Shown one piece after another: positions 25,734 to 34,428 of a stretch of DNA of 64,000 nucleotides. Below the pieces are notes generated by a model. It saw only the letters and a list, made by a program, of their open reading frames with translations, was not told where the DNA came from and did not search any database. The DNA lies in the NCBI RefSeq assembly GCF_001270495.1, contig NZ_LGUR01000196.1:124001-188000 (forward strand), written 5' to 3'. The translations under genes and the position numbers were made by a program. This stretch comes from Streptomyces viridochromogenes. Lineage in GTDB: Bacteria; Actinomycetota; Actinomycetes; Streptomycetales; Streptomycetaceae. Position 1 is the stretch's first letter. Every line of letters starts with the position of its first letter.

Positions 25734-26761
25734 GGCCGGTCGGCGATGAAGAGCCGGTGCATCGCCTTTTCACCGGAGTGGGTCTGTACGCCGACGAAGC
25801 CGGCGTCCGTCAGCATGCGCCGGTACGTCGGCACCGAGTGGGTCTCGCCGTCGTGCGTCTGGACCAGCATGATCACCGAGAACATGAACGGCAGCGGGTT
25901 GGCCGACGGGCTGTCGCCCTCCTCGTAGGTGTGGCCGACCACCGCGATCCGTCCGCCCGGCTTCACCGCCCGCGCCACCCTCCGCAGCAGCGCGGTGGCC
26001 TGAGCTTCGGAGAAGTGGTGCAGCACGTTGGTGAGCATCACGACGTCGTACGGCCCGCCCAGGTCCACGCTGAACATGTCGCCGGGAAGTCGGCGGAAGC
26101 GGTCGGCCAGCCCGAGCCGTTCGGCGTTGCGGGCGGTGACGTCGAGGATGGTGGGCCAGTCGAGCCCGGTGACGGTGGCGCGCGGCTCGCGCTGGGCGAA
26201 GGTCAGTCCGTAGCCGCCGTGGCTGCACGCGATGTCGAGCACGTCCACCGAGTCGCGTTGCGCGGCCCACGGCACCAGATGGTCGGCCATGAGCTCCACG
26301 GCGCCGTTGTTGAACCAGGACGTGTGCTGGGCGAAGTCCTCCCAGTAGTCGAACTCCGGTGTCAGGGCGTGGGTCTCGGCGACGGTTCCGCCGTGCCGGA
26401 CCGCGTCGACGAGCCGCTTCTGGGCGTCCCACTCCCAGTCGCTCGCGCTGAGCCGCATGGCGTTGCCGAAGTACTGGGCGCCACCGGTGACCAGGAGGTC
26501 GTGTCCGCCGGGGAGGAGCGCGTAGCCCTCGTCATCGGAGTGCAGCAGGCCGATCGCCGTGAGCGCGTCGAGCAGGATGCGCGCCCCCCGGGGGTGGACG
26601 CCCACCCGGTCGGCGATGTCCCGGGCGCCCACCGGGCCGTGGGCGAGCAGGTCGAAGACGCGCAGCTCGAAGGCGGTGCGCAGCAGCGCGGTCTTCACAT
26701 AGCCACGCGCGATGTCGTGCACCTGTGCGGTGGTGATCATCGGAAGTGCTGTTTCGGTCAT
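25730..26761 (-). CDS. SAM-dependent O-methyltransferase
   Basis: The 343-residue protein has an N-terminal dimerisation/winged-helix domain (residues 1-90, LLAHGPVGARDIADRVG) and a Rossmann SAM domain: VLDIACSHGGYGL near residue 165, TGLDWP, and VVMLTNVLHHF near 235. SHGGYG in motif I differs from the usual GGGxG. It methylates a phenol or carboxyl of the aglycone, or possibly C. The ATG at 26761 has GGAAGG. It heads a five-gene minus-strand operon and shares its promoter region with the exporter. Confidence 0.87.
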   Translation of the reverse strand: MTETALPMITTAQVHDIARGYVKTALLRTAFELRVFDLLAHGPVGARDIADRVGVHPRGARILLDALTAIGLLHSDDEGYALLPGGHDLLVTGGAQYFGNAMRLSASDWEWDAQKRLVDAVRHGGTVAETHALTPEFDYWEDFAQHTSWFNNGAVELMADHLVPWAAQRDSVDVLDIACSHGGYGLTFAQREPRATVTGLDWPTILDVTARNAERLGLADRFRRLPGDMFSVDLGGPYDVVMLTNVLHHFSEAQATALLRRVARAVKPGGRIAVVGHTYEEGDSPSANPLPFMFSVIMLVQTHDGETHSVPTYRRMLTDAGFVGVQTHSGEKAMHRLFIADRP

Positions 26762-26807
26762 GGATACCTTCCGTAGCTCGGTGGCGTCGCCATGCTCACG
26801 GCGCGGC

Positions 26808-26836
26808 CTCGAAGAGGAGTCCAGCCGGAGACGAGG
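26808..26836. promoter_or_regulatory. SARP-type box between methyltransferase and exporter
   Basis: CTCGAAG at 26808, GTCCAGC at 26819 and GACGAGG at 26830 follow the 11-bp spacing. The divergent ATGs are at 26761 and 26965. Confidence 0.6.
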
Positions 26837-26874
26837 CGCCGCTGACACGTTGGGGCCGGGCCGCACGGCGGCGC

Positions 26875-26911
26875 TGTCAGTCCCGTGTCAACGGCTGTCA
26901 GTCCGATGTCA
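26875..26911 (+). promoter_or_regulatory. four phased TGTCA repeats upstream of exporter
   Basis: TGTCA occurs at 26875, 26886, 26896 and 26907, spacing 11, 10 and 11 bp, all on the same face of the helix. They end 53 bases before the exporter ATPase start. They differ from the TCGA boxes, so another regulator or a second SARP-type protein could use them. Confidence 0.6.
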
Positions 26912-26964
26912 GGCGTGCGGCTCAGTCTGGTCGCATCCCAACCCCCACGTGCAGAGGTGACGCC

Positions 26965-27933
26965 ATGGCACAAGCACTGCTCGCCGAAGGGCTCGCGAAG
27001 CGCTTCGGTTCTGTGACGGCACTCGCCGGCATCGGTCTGGAGGTCGCCGAGGGCGAGGTGCTCGGTCTCCTCGGCCCCAACGGCGCCGGAAAGACCACCA
27101 CGGTCCGGCTGTTGTCCACCCTGCTGCGTCCGGACGAGGGCCGGGCCGTCGTCTTCGGCTACGACGTGGTGCGCGAGGCAGCGCGGGTGCGCGAGCTGAT
27201 CGCCCTCACCGGTCAGTACGTCGCGGTCGACGAGGACCTCACCGGCTTCGAGAACCTCCTCCTCATCGCCCGGCTGCTGGAACTGGGCCGGGCCGAGGCC
27301 CGCGGCCGGGCCCGCTCGCTGCTGGAGGAGTTCGGCCTGGCCGACGCGGCAGGGCGCACCGTCAGGACGTACTCCGGCGGTATGCGCCGCCGGCTCGACC
27401 TGGCGGCGAGCATGGTCAACCGGCCCCGGGTGCTCTTCCTGGACGAACCCACCACGGGCCTCGATCCCAAGAGCCGCCTGGAGTTGTGGGCGGCCGTGCG
27501 CCGTCTGGTGGACGGGGGCATGTCCGTGCTGCTCACCACCCAGTACATGGAGGAGGCCGATCACCTCGCCGACAACCTGGTCGTGGTGGACCGCGGAACG
27601 GTGGTGGCCCGCGGCACCGCCGACGCGCTCAAGGCGAAGGTCGGCGATCGCACGCTCGTCGTCCGCCCCGAGGCCCCCCACGACCTGGACGTGATCCACG
27701 CCGCGACGCGGCAGGTCGCGCCGCACGCCCTGGTCGAGAAGGACGGCACGGTCACCGTGCCCTCGGCCGACGGCGCGTTGATGTCGGCGGTCCTGGAGGT
27801 GCTGCGGGAGCGCGCTCTGCCCGTCGACGAGGTCGCGCTGCGCAAGCCCAGCCTCGACGAGGTGTTCCTGGCCATCGTCGGCACCAGCGCCCCGGCGGCA
27901 CCCCTCACCACGAGCGAAGGAGGCAGCGCATGA
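26965..27933 (+). CDS. ABC transporter ATP-binding protein, DrrA type
   Basis: The 322-residue ATPase has Walker A GPNGAGKTTT near residue 40, signature YSGGMRRRLDLAAS near 140, Walker B VLFLDEPTTGLD near 160 and the switch His replaced by Gln in LLTTQYMEEAD. The C-terminal extension (residues 230-322) with SLDEVFLAIVG is typical of DrrA-type drug exporters. It overlaps the permease start by ATGA. Role: export of, and self-resistance to, the polyketide. Confidence 0.93.
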   Translation: MAQALLAEGLAKRFGSVTALAGIGLEVAEGEVLGLLGPNGAGKTTTVRLLSTLLRPDEGRAVVFGYDVVREAARVRELIALTGQYVAVDEDLTGFENLLLIARLLELGRAEARGRARSLLEEFGLADAAGRTVRTYSGGMRRRLDLAASMVNRPRVLFLDEPTTGLDPKSRLELWAAVRRLVDGGMSVLLTTQYMEEADHLADNLVVVDRGTVVARGTADALKAKVGDRTLVVRPEAPHDLDVIHAATRQVAPHALVEKDGTVTVPSADGALMSAVLEVLRERALPVDEVALRKPSLDEVFLAIVGTSAPAAPLTTSEGGSA

Positions 27934-28760
27934 CACAGACCGTGCCACGCGAGACCTCGGAGACGCGGCACGCACCGCGCGCACAGACCCGGCGGATGGG
28001 CCCGCTGCGCATGCTGCGGCACACGGCCACCCTCACCTGGCGCATCCTCACCCAGGTCAGGCACAACCCGGAACCGCTGTTCCTGCTCGGTGCCCAGCCC
28101 ATCCTCTTCCTGGTGCTGACCACGTACATCTACGGCGGTCAGATGGCCGGATCCACCCATTCCTACCTTCAGTACGTGGTGCCCGGCATCATGGCCTACA
28201 ACGCGGTCTTCGCCTGCATGAGCAGCGCGCCGGTGCTCTTCACCGACCTCCAGCGGGGCATCTTCGACCGGTTCCGCAGCATGCCGGTCTCCCGGATCGC
28301 CCCGCTGTACGCCCGGATCGTCGGCGACATCGTGCTCCAGCTGTGGTCCCTGTTCCTGCTGCTGGCCCTCGCCTTCGCCCTGGGCTTCAGGGTGCACACC
28401 CACTGGTGGCACCTGGCGTACGCGGTGGTGCTGCTCGCCGGCTTCTCGCTGGGCATGGCCTGGCTGGGCGTGGCCATCGGCCTGTCGGTGCGGTCCGCGC
28501 AGGCCGTGCAGATGCTGTCGTATCTGTTCACCATCCCGCTGACGTTCATCAGCGGTGCCTTCGCCAGACCGGAGACCATGCCCGGCTGGCTCCAGGCGTT
28601 CGTCAAGGTCAACCCGGTCACCTGGCTGGCGGCGGCGGAGCGCGGCCTGCTGCTCGGCGGGGCGACGGCCCGGCCGACGTGCTACGCGCTGCTGGCCGCG
28701 CTGGCGGTCGCCCTGCTGTCCGCTCCCCTGGCGCTGCGCGGTCTGCGCCGCCGGGGCTGA
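27930..28760 (+). CDS. ABC-2 type permease, DrrB type
   Basis: The 276-residue membrane protein has about six hydrophobic segments, beginning near residue 45 (LFLLGAQPILFLVLTTYIY) and ending with LLAALAVALLSAPLALRGL, and the FRSMPVSR loop typical of ABC-2 drug permeases. It pairs with the ATPase encoded just upstream. A glycosyltransferase gene follows after 65 bases. Confidence 0.92.
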   Translation: MTQTVPRETSETRHAPRAQTRRMGPLRMLRHTATLTWRILTQVRHNPEPLFLLGAQPILFLVLTTYIYGGQMAGSTHSYLQYVVPGIMAYNAVFACMSSAPVLFTDLQRGIFDRFRSMPVSRIAPLYARIVGDIVLQLWSLFLLLALAFALGFRVHTHWWHLAYAVVLLAGFSLGMAWLGVAIGLSVRSAQAVQMLSYLFTIPLTFISGAFARPETMPGWLQAFVKVNPVTWLAAAERGLLLGGATARPTCYALLAALAVALLSAPLALRGLRRRG

Positions 28761-28825
28761 GTCACCGTGTCCGGCATCGGGGGCCGTCCGGCCTCCGGCC
28801 GGGATCTTCTCTGGAGGTGTTGTCG

Positions 28826-30052
28826 ATGCGCGTCCTGTTCACGACGTCCAACTGGGCGGGCCACTACTTCTGCATGATCCCCTTGGGCTGGGCCCTGCAG
28901 GCCGCCGGACACGAGGTCCGGGTGGCGTGCCTGCCGACGCAGACGGACACCATCAGCTCGGCCGGGCTGGTGCCGGTTCCGGTGATGGACGGTCCGGACA
29001 TGATGTACACGGCGCGCCTCAGCCTGTACGCGCGGTACCGCGGCAAGGAGATCGATCTGCCCTCGCTGCCGCTGCACCCGGCCACCGGGGAACGCGTCGG
29101 CCATATCGACGAGTTCGACGTCGAGGAGGCACAGGCCCGCTTCCTGCCGGCGTACAACGAGACCGTGCGGCGCAGCTGGGAGGCCGTGCGGCGACTGGCC
29201 CGGGCGTGGCGACCCGATCTGGTCTGCCACGATGTGCTCGCCGAGGAAGGGGCACTGGCGGCCCGGGAACTGGGCGTGCCGGGCGTGTTCTGCGCCCCGG
29301 GGCTGTTCGGAACCGTCGACGAGGAACTCGACCTCGATCTGTCCACGCGCGACCTGCTCAACTCGGCCGCCCGCGACACCACCGAACCGTGGAACCGCGA
29401 GGACATCGAGCACGTCGTCGACCCGTCCCCGCCCTCCGCGGTGCCGCCGCTGAACGGCGCCGACCGGATCCCCATGCAGTACGTGCCCTACAACGGCCCC
29501 GGCGCCATGCCGCTGTGGACGCTGGAGTCCGCGGGCCGGCCCAGGATCTGCGTGGTGTGGGGGCGTTCGGCGACCGGGATCTTCGGCCCAGAGGTGCCCG
29601 CGCTGCGTGCGGCGGTCGTGGCGGCGGCCGAACACGGCGCCGAGGTGGTGGTCACCGCGAGCGCCGAGCAGGTGGCGGCGCTGGGGGAGCTTCCCGCGCG
29701 CGTCCGCACCTTGTGCGATTTCCCGCTGCATCTGCTGCTGGAGGCCAGCGACGCGGTCATCCACCACGGCAGCGACAACTGCCTGATGAACGCGGCCCTC
29801 GCGGGCGTGCCCCAGCTCGCGCTAGCCATGGCCGGGGACCAGGTCGTCTTCAGCAGGCGGCTGGCGGCCACCGGCGCGGTCGTCGCGCTGCGCGGGCTGA
29901 CCGCCGAACCGGAGCAGGTGCGTACGGCCGTGTCGCACCTGCTGGACGAGAGGTACCGCTCGGCTGCGGCGCAACTGCGCGAGGAGATGCTCGCCAACCC
30001 CTCCCCCGGCCTGCTCGTCGGCACACTGGAGCAGCTGGCGGTGGCCGGCTGA
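28826..30052 (+). CDS. glycosyltransferase GT4
   Basis: The 408-residue GT-B enzyme starts RVLFTTSNWAGHYFCMIPLG and has QYVPYNGPGAMPLWTLE and a donor-site AVIHHGSDNCLMNAALAG near residue 312. It belongs with the transferases at 17150 and 19185; the three share the YFCM(V/I)PLGWALQAAGHEVRV start. CTGGAGG precedes the ATG. It is downstream of the exporter genes and ends at two terminator hairpins. Confidence 0.9.
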   Translation: MRVLFTTSNWAGHYFCMIPLGWALQAAGHEVRVACLPTQTDTISSAGLVPVPVMDGPDMMYTARLSLYARYRGKEIDLPSLPLHPATGERVGHIDEFDVEEAQARFLPAYNETVRRSWEAVRRLARAWRPDLVCHDVLAEEGALAARELGVPGVFCAPGLFGTVDEELDLDLSTRDLLNSAARDTTEPWNREDIEHVVDPSPPSAVPPLNGADRIPMQYVPYNGPGAMPLWTLESAGRPRICVVWGRSATGIFGPEVPALRAAVVAAAEHGAEVVVTASAEQVAALGELPARVRTLCDFPLHLLLEASDAVIHHGSDNCLMNAALAGVPQLALAMAGDQVVFSRRLAATGAVVALRGLTAEPEQVRTAVSHLLDERYRSAAAQLREEMLANPSPGLLVGTLEQLAVAG

Positions 30053-30067
30053 AGGACTGTCAGGGAA

Positions 30068-30130
30068 GGTCAGGGGCTGTCTCCCTGACCATCCCGCCGA
30101 CCGTGGGGCGGGCGGCGCGGCCCCACGGTC
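30068..30130. terminator. two adjacent hairpins between convergent genes
   Basis: GGTCAGGG (30068) pairs with CCCTGACC (30083-30090) over a 7-base loop. GACCGTGGGGC (30099-30109) pairs with GCCCCACGGTC (30120-30130) over a 10-base loop. They separate the plus-strand glycosyltransferase from the minus-strand pyruvyl-transferase-like gene. Confidence 0.8.
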
Positions 30131-30140
30131 GTGGCTGGCG

Positions 30141-31268
30141 TCAGCGGCGAGCGTGGACGCGGTCGGCGACGGCCCGCTTGGCGTCCCGCAGCGCGCGCAG
30201 CCGCTGGTCACCGTAGCCGCCGCCTGCCGGACGCCCGGGCATCTCCAGGGCCTCCAGCAGCCGCCACGACGATCCTCCCTCGATCAGGGACCGGTGTTTG
30301 GTGCCGTAGTAGTCGGGGCGGATGTCAACCGCGATCCCTGAGGCGCCGCCCGCGGCGGCCACCAGATGGGGATGGAAACGGGTGCTGATCCAGCACTGGT
30401 CCGGTCGCACCGGCAGGCCCCGGGTCAGTACCTCCTCGAGCGAGTACCGCCGGGCGGACGGGAACGTTCGTTCCAGCAGCTCCAGCACCTTGCGGTCCTG
30501 GTCGGGCGCGCACTCCAGCAGGCCCACCCGCTCGGCACCCCAGGAGCGCAGCGTGTCGGCAACCGATCCCACCAGCTCATCCGGTTCGGCGCCGGTGAGA
30601 AAGCTCTGCACGCTGACCATGGCCTCGGGAACGTCGTCACCCCCGTCCAGCAGATGCGGGCCGAAACCGAGGAACACGTCGTCGCAGGAGTGCCCGGCGG
30701 CCCCCGTACCGGCGAACTCCGCGGAACGGGCGTCCCGGAGGTCCACCACGTCGAACCTCTCCACGAGTGAGCGGGTGAGGGCCTCGGCGTGCTGCGCCGG
30801 TGGCCACAGCCCCTGCCCGGTCATGGCGGCCAGGCCCCCGGAGTGCGCGCACGCCTCGACGATCCCGGCCAGCAGACCCACGAAGGGCGGCCAGATCGCG
30901 TTGATGAATCCGCCGCCGACCAGATGAACCCGGCCCGCCCGGCGCAACTCCTCGATGCCGGCGGCCAGTTCACCGGTACCGGAGGGATCGCGGACCGCCG
31001 CCGCGACCGCCTCACAGGTCCGGGACGCCTGACGCGACCAGCCCCGGGTGCATAGCTCCCACAGCGTGTTGGTGAAGCGGACACGCGGATGCAGCTGCGC
31101 CATGCGGCGGGCGGCCGCCCCGGGCCGGTGGCAGTCGACGACCACGTCGTCGTCCGGCGCCACCTCGCGCAGATAGCGCAGCCACGTCATGGCGATGAGT
31201 TCGTCGCCGTAGTTCGGAATACCGGCCGGCGAGACCAGGTAGCGGAGGGGACGCTCGGCAGTGTTCAT
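30141..31268 (-). CDS. polysaccharide pyruvyl transferase family protein (PF04230-like)
   Basis: The 375-residue protein has the family's N-terminal AGIPNYGDELI, the central HLVGGGFINAIWPP and AMTGQGLWPP, and the C-terminal STRFHPHLVAAAGG. Members move pyruvate from phosphoenolpyruvate to sugar hydroxyls to form ketals in surface polymers. In an aromatic polyketide cluster a pyruvylated sugar or a repurposed function is inferred. The ATG has no ribosome binding site; a SARP box lies 23 bases before it. The much longer upstream extension of the frame overlaps the next gene and was not used. Confidence 0.78.
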   Translation of the reverse strand: MNTAERPLRYLVSPAGIPNYGDELIAMTWLRYLREVAPDDDVVVDCHRPGAAARRMAQLHPRVRFTNTLWELCTRGWSRQASRTCEAVAAAVRDPSGTGELAAGIEELRRAGRVHLVGGGFINAIWPPFVGLLAGIVEACAHSGGLAAMTGQGLWPPAQHAEALTRSLVERFDVVDLRDARSAEFAGTGAAGHSCDDVFLGFGPHLLDGGDDVPEAMVSVQSFLTGAEPDELVGSVADTLRSWGAERVGLLECAPDQDRKVLELLERTFPSARRYSLEEVLTRGLPVRPDQCWISTRFHPHLVAAAGGASGIAVDIRPDYYGTKHRSLIEGGSSWRLLEALEMPGRPAGGGYGDQRLRALRDAKRAVADRVHARR

Positions 31269-31291
31269 GGCCGCATGGTGGTCACAGCCCG

Positions 31292-31309
31292 GTCGAGCCC
31301 GCCTCGAAG
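31292..31309 (-). promoter_or_regulatory. SARP-type box for the pyruvyl-transferase-like gene
   Basis: GTCGAGC at 31292 and CTCGAAG at 31303, spacing 11 bp. The box ends 23 bases before the minus-strand ATG at 31268, leaving room for a -10 and little or no leader. Confidence 0.65.
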
Positions 31310-31329
31310 TGACGTGCCCGGGCCGCCTT

Positions 31330-31347
31330 TTCGAGTGGGCGTCGAGA
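31330..31347 (+). promoter_or_regulatory. SARP-type box for the tandem glycosyltransferases
   Basis: TTCGAGT at 31330 and GTCGAGA at 31341, spacing 11 bp, 89 bases before the plus-strand ATG at 31437. The two boxes in this intergenic region are 38 bp apart. Confidence 0.65.
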
Positions 31348-31436
31348 AGCCCCGCGCATACTCGTCGGACGGTCCGCCCCAGGGGGTGGACCGTCCCCTT
31401 GGGGCCCGATGTCCCCGACCCGTCCGAGGAGGCCGT

Positions 31437-32612
31437 ATGCGGGTGCTGTTCATGTCGACGCCCTCGCCGAGCCATTTCACGCCGATGATCCCGCTCGCGT
31501 GGGCCCTGCGCACCGCGGGCCACGACGTGCTGGTCGCGGGTCAGCCGGACGTCGTCGGTCCCGCGCTCGATGCCGGACTGCCCGCCGCGGAGATCGGCGA
31601 CACGTACGACGCCCTGGAGGCGATCACCGCCAGGCTGCCCGAGGGCAAGCGGCCCAATCAGGCCGGCCGGGCGCAGGTGACCGACCCCGGTGCGCTCACC
31701 CTGGTCATGCCGTGGCTGATGCACACCCGGTACCTGATGAAGGAGTACCTGGCCCTGGCCCGCGAGTGGGGGCCGCATCTCGTGGTCAGCGATCCCATGG
31801 AGTTCAGCGCCCTGTTCATCGGCGGCATGCTGGGCGTGCCCGTGGTTCACCAGCGCTGGGACATCGACCGGAGCGGCGACGAGCCGATACGAACGGCCCG
31901 CGCACTGCTGGGTGCCCGGTTCGCCCGGCTGGGTCTGCGAGGGGAGCTGCCCGGCCCGTCCCTGGTGCTCGACTGCTGTCCGCCCAGCGTGCGGCGGGCC
32001 GGGCCGGAGGGCTCGGGCCCACCCGTGAAGTCGCTGCGGTACGTGCCGTACAACGGCGTCGGCACCGTGCCGGGCGTCCTCGCCGAACCCGCACCGGGCC
32101 GGGTCGCGGTCTCCCTGGGCGGGCTGACGGCGGACCTCAACGGTGTGCCCCTGTTCCGTACGGTCGTCGACGCGCTGGAAGGGCTGGAGGACGTCCGACC
32201 CGTCGTCACGCTCCCGGCACGCCACCACGCAGCGCTGGGGCCGGTCGGCGCCGCCACCCATGTCACCGGGCCGGTGCCGCTCAGCCTCTTCCTGGACTCC
32301 TGCGCGGCGGTCGTCCATCACGGCGGTACGGGCACCACGCTCACCTCGTGCCTGTACGGCCTGCCCCAGCTCGTGCTGCCGCAGCTCGGCAACGAGTCGG
32401 TGTGGGGTGCCTGCCTGGTGGACGCCGGTCTCGCTCTGATGCTCGCGGACCCGGCGGAACAGGACGACCCGGCTGTGGTGCGGGCGGCGGCACGCCGGCT
32501 GCTCGACGACGAGCGCTTCGCCGTCAGCGCCCGGAAGGTCGCCCAGGAGATGGCGTCGCTGCCGTCCCCCGCCGCCCTCGTCCCGGAACTGGAGGCGCTG
32601 TGCGCGTCCTGA
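31437..32612 (+). CDS. glycosyltransferase GT5
   Basis: The 391-residue GT-B enzyme starts RVLFMSTPSPSHFTPMIPLA and has RYVPYNGVGTVPGVLAEPA and donor-site AVVHHGGTGTTLTSCLYG near residue 300. It is a tandem neighbour of GT6, whose GTG overlaps its 3' end by 13 bases; both share the PSH...PLAWA start and VVxDPxEF segment, so a duplication is likely. GAGGAGG precedes the ATG. Confidence 0.9.
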   Translation: MRVLFMSTPSPSHFTPMIPLAWALRTAGHDVLVAGQPDVVGPALDAGLPAAEIGDTYDALEAITARLPEGKRPNQAGRAQVTDPGALTLVMPWLMHTRYLMKEYLALAREWGPHLVVSDPMEFSALFIGGMLGVPVVHQRWDIDRSGDEPIRTARALLGARFARLGLRGELPGPSLVLDCCPPSVRRAGPEGSGPPVKSLRYVPYNGVGTVPGVLAEPAPGRVAVSLGGLTADLNGVPLFRTVVDALEGLEDVRPVVTLPARHHAALGPVGAATHVTGPVPLSLFLDSCAAVVHHGGTGTTLTSCLYGLPQLVLPQLGNESVWGACLVDAGLALMLADPAEQDDPAVVRAAARRLLDDERFAVSARKVAQEMASLPSPAALVPELEALCAS

Positions 32613-33751
32613 TCACCGCGCTCGCGCCCAGCCACCTGTTGTGCATGGTCCCGCTCGCCTGGGCGGCCCGGGCAGCGGGCCATGACGTGCTGGTGGCGGG
32701 CCGCGTCGAGGTGTGCGCCGTCGCCCGGCAGGCCGGACTGCACACGGCCGACGTCGCGGTCCTGCCGGTCGAGTCGCTCCGCCCGCGTGGCGCACGGCCC
32801 TTCCCCGCCCACGGCTGGCGGCACCCGTGGGAGCTGCGCGTGGACCAGGTGCTCGACGGCTGTCTGGCCGCGGCCCTGTCCTTCCGCCCCGATCTGGTGG
32901 TGTGCGACCCGATCGAGTTCGCGGGCCTGGTCGTCGCCGGCCTGCTCGGAGTGCCGGCGGTCGTCCAGCGCTGGGGCGGTCCCGGCACCGGGGGCGCGGG
33001 GGTGCTGGAGCGGGCCCGCGAGGTGCTCGGTGACTTCTGCGCGGATCTCGGTCTGGGCGCACCCGGTCTGCCCGACCCCGTACTCACGCTCGATCCGTGC
33101 CCGCCGAGTCTGCGGTTCGAGGAGGCGGAACCCGGCAGGCCGATGCGATTCGTGCCCTACAACGGCTCGCATCCGGTGCCGGACTGGGCCCGTCGTGCGC
33201 CGCGCCGGCCCCGGGTGTGCGTGACTCTCGGGCTGCACGGCAGCACGGTCGCCGCACAGGACGGCGACCCGGCCCAGGCCGAGGAACTCACGGCCCGTCT
33301 GGAGGCGGCCGTCGGGGCGCTCGCCCGACGTCCCGACGTGGACGTCGTGCTCACCGCGCCGGCGGCGTTGCACCGGCGGCTGACGGGCCTGCCGGGTTGG
33401 TTCAGGGTGGTGGAACGGGCGCCGCTGGACGCGGTGCTGCCCGGCTGCTCGCTCGTGGTGCACCACGGCGGGACCGGCACCGCCATGACCGCGGCGGTGC
33501 ACGGCGTGCCGCAACTCGTGCTGCCGACGGACCACCCGGCATGGGCCGCCTGCGCGGACGGCCTGGTACGCCGCCGGGTCGCGCGCCGACCGGAGGCCGA
33601 CGACCGGAAGAACCCGGACGCGCTCGCCCGCGAACTGGACATCCTGCTGGGGCCGAACCCCCACCGCGACCACGCCCGGTCCCTCGCCGGGGAGATCGCC
33701 GACCAGCCCTCACCGGCCCGGATGGTGCCGGTGCTGGAAGCGATGGGCTAG
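32600..33751 (+). CDS. glycosyltransferase GT6
   Basis: The 383-residue GT-B enzyme starts at a GTG inside the end of GT5 (RVLITALAPSHLLCMVPLAW) and has RFVPYNGSHPVPDWARR and donor-site LVVHHGGTGTAMTAAVHG near residue 295. The internal GGAGG of the GT5 3' end serves as its ribosome binding site. It is the shortest of the seven transferases. It is followed by the RmlC-like gene after 64 bases. Confidence 0.9.
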   Translation: MRVLITALAPSHLLCMVPLAWAARAAGHDVLVAGRVEVCAVARQAGLHTADVAVLPVESLRPRGARPFPAHGWRHPWELRVDQVLDGCLAAALSFRPDLVVCDPIEFAGLVVAGLLGVPAVVQRWGGPGTGGAGVLERAREVLGDFCADLGLGAPGLPDPVLTLDPCPPSLRFEEAEPGRPMRFVPYNGSHPVPDWARRAPRRPRVCVTLGLHGSTVAAQDGDPAQAEELTARLEAAVGALARRPDVDVVLTAPAALHRRLTGLPGWFRVVERAPLDAVLPGCSLVVHHGGTGTAMTAAVHGVPQLVLPTDHPAWAACADGLVRRRVARRPEADDRKNPDALARELDILLGPNPHRDHARSLAGEIADQPSPARMVPVLEAMG

Positions 33752-33801
33752 GGGCCCGGCCTCCTCAGGCGGCGTTTGTCCGAGCCTCAAGGGCGGCTCT
33801 C

Positions 33802-33815
33802 TAGGCTGCCGCACC
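33802..33815 (+). promoter_or_regulatory. possible -10 (TAGGCT) of a leaderless RmlC-like gene
   Basis: TAGGCT at 33802-33807 fits TANNNT and ends eight bases before the ATG at 33816; no ribosome binding site is present. CCTCAAG at 33785 and CCTCAGG at 33763 lie 22 bp apart, a weak match to the SARP spacing. Confidence 0.35.
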
Positions 33816-34406
33816 ATGGAGATCCAGCCGCTGACGGTGCCGGGGAGCTACCTCATGATCCCTCAGGCCATTCCGGACGCCCGCGGAAGCTTCCACGAGG
33901 CTTTCAAGGAGAGCGAGGTGTCCCGGGCCCTGGGCAGGCGTTTCACCCCGAGGCAGATCAACTACTCGGTGTCGCGCCGCGGCGTGCTGCGCGGCATCCA
34001 CAGCGTCCTGCTGCCGCCGGGCCAGGCCAAGATCGTCACATGCCACCGAGGGGCCATCCGGGACATCGTCGTGGACCTGCGGCTCGGCTCGCCCACGTAC
34101 GGCGCCCATGACGTCAATGTGCTCACCGCCCGGGAGGGCGCCTCGGTCTTCGTCGCGGAGGGGCTCGGGCACGGTTTCGCGGCACTGACCGACGACACGG
34201 TGGTCGGTTATCTGTGTTCCACGGAGTACGTCCCCGACACCCCGGTGGAGATCAACCCGCTCGACCCGGATCTGAACCTGCCGTGGGACCTGGAGGAGCC
34301 GATCCTCTCCGCGAAGGACGCTGCCGCCCCCACCGCCGCCGAGGCCACCCGGGCGGGGCTGCTGCCGACGTACGAAGAGTGCCTGGCCTGGTACGCGAGG
34401 ATGTGA
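33816..34406 (+). CDS. dTDP-4-keto-6-deoxyhexose 3,5- (or 5-) epimerase, RmlC family
   Basis: The 196-residue cupin has the catalytic base His62 in VLRGIHSVLLPPGQAK, the Asp in IRDIVVDLRLGSPTYG and the tyrosine region LGHGFAALTDDTVVGYLCST. Epimerisation gives L-configured sugars, so at least one L-deoxysugar (for example L-rhodinose) is likely. Length and motif order match RmlC. It lies at the end of the GT5-GT6 unit but may have its own promoter. Confidence 0.92.
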   Translation: MEIQPLTVPGSYLMIPQAIPDARGSFHEAFKESEVSRALGRRFTPRQINYSVSRRGVLRGIHSVLLPPGQAKIVTCHRGAIRDIVVDLRLGSPTYGAHDVNVLTAREGASVFVAEGLGHGFAALTDDTVVGYLCSTEYVPDTPVEINPLDPDLNLPWDLEEPILSAKDAAAPTAAEATRAGLLPTYEECLAWYARM

Positions 34407-34428
34407 TGGCCCCAGGAGGTGGCGGCGG

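Noticed and set aside
30141..32321. A 726-residue version of the pyruvyl-transferase-like protein
   Set aside because: The extension is antisense to GT5; the family N-terminus begins at MNTAERPLRYLVSP and the SARP box fits that start.
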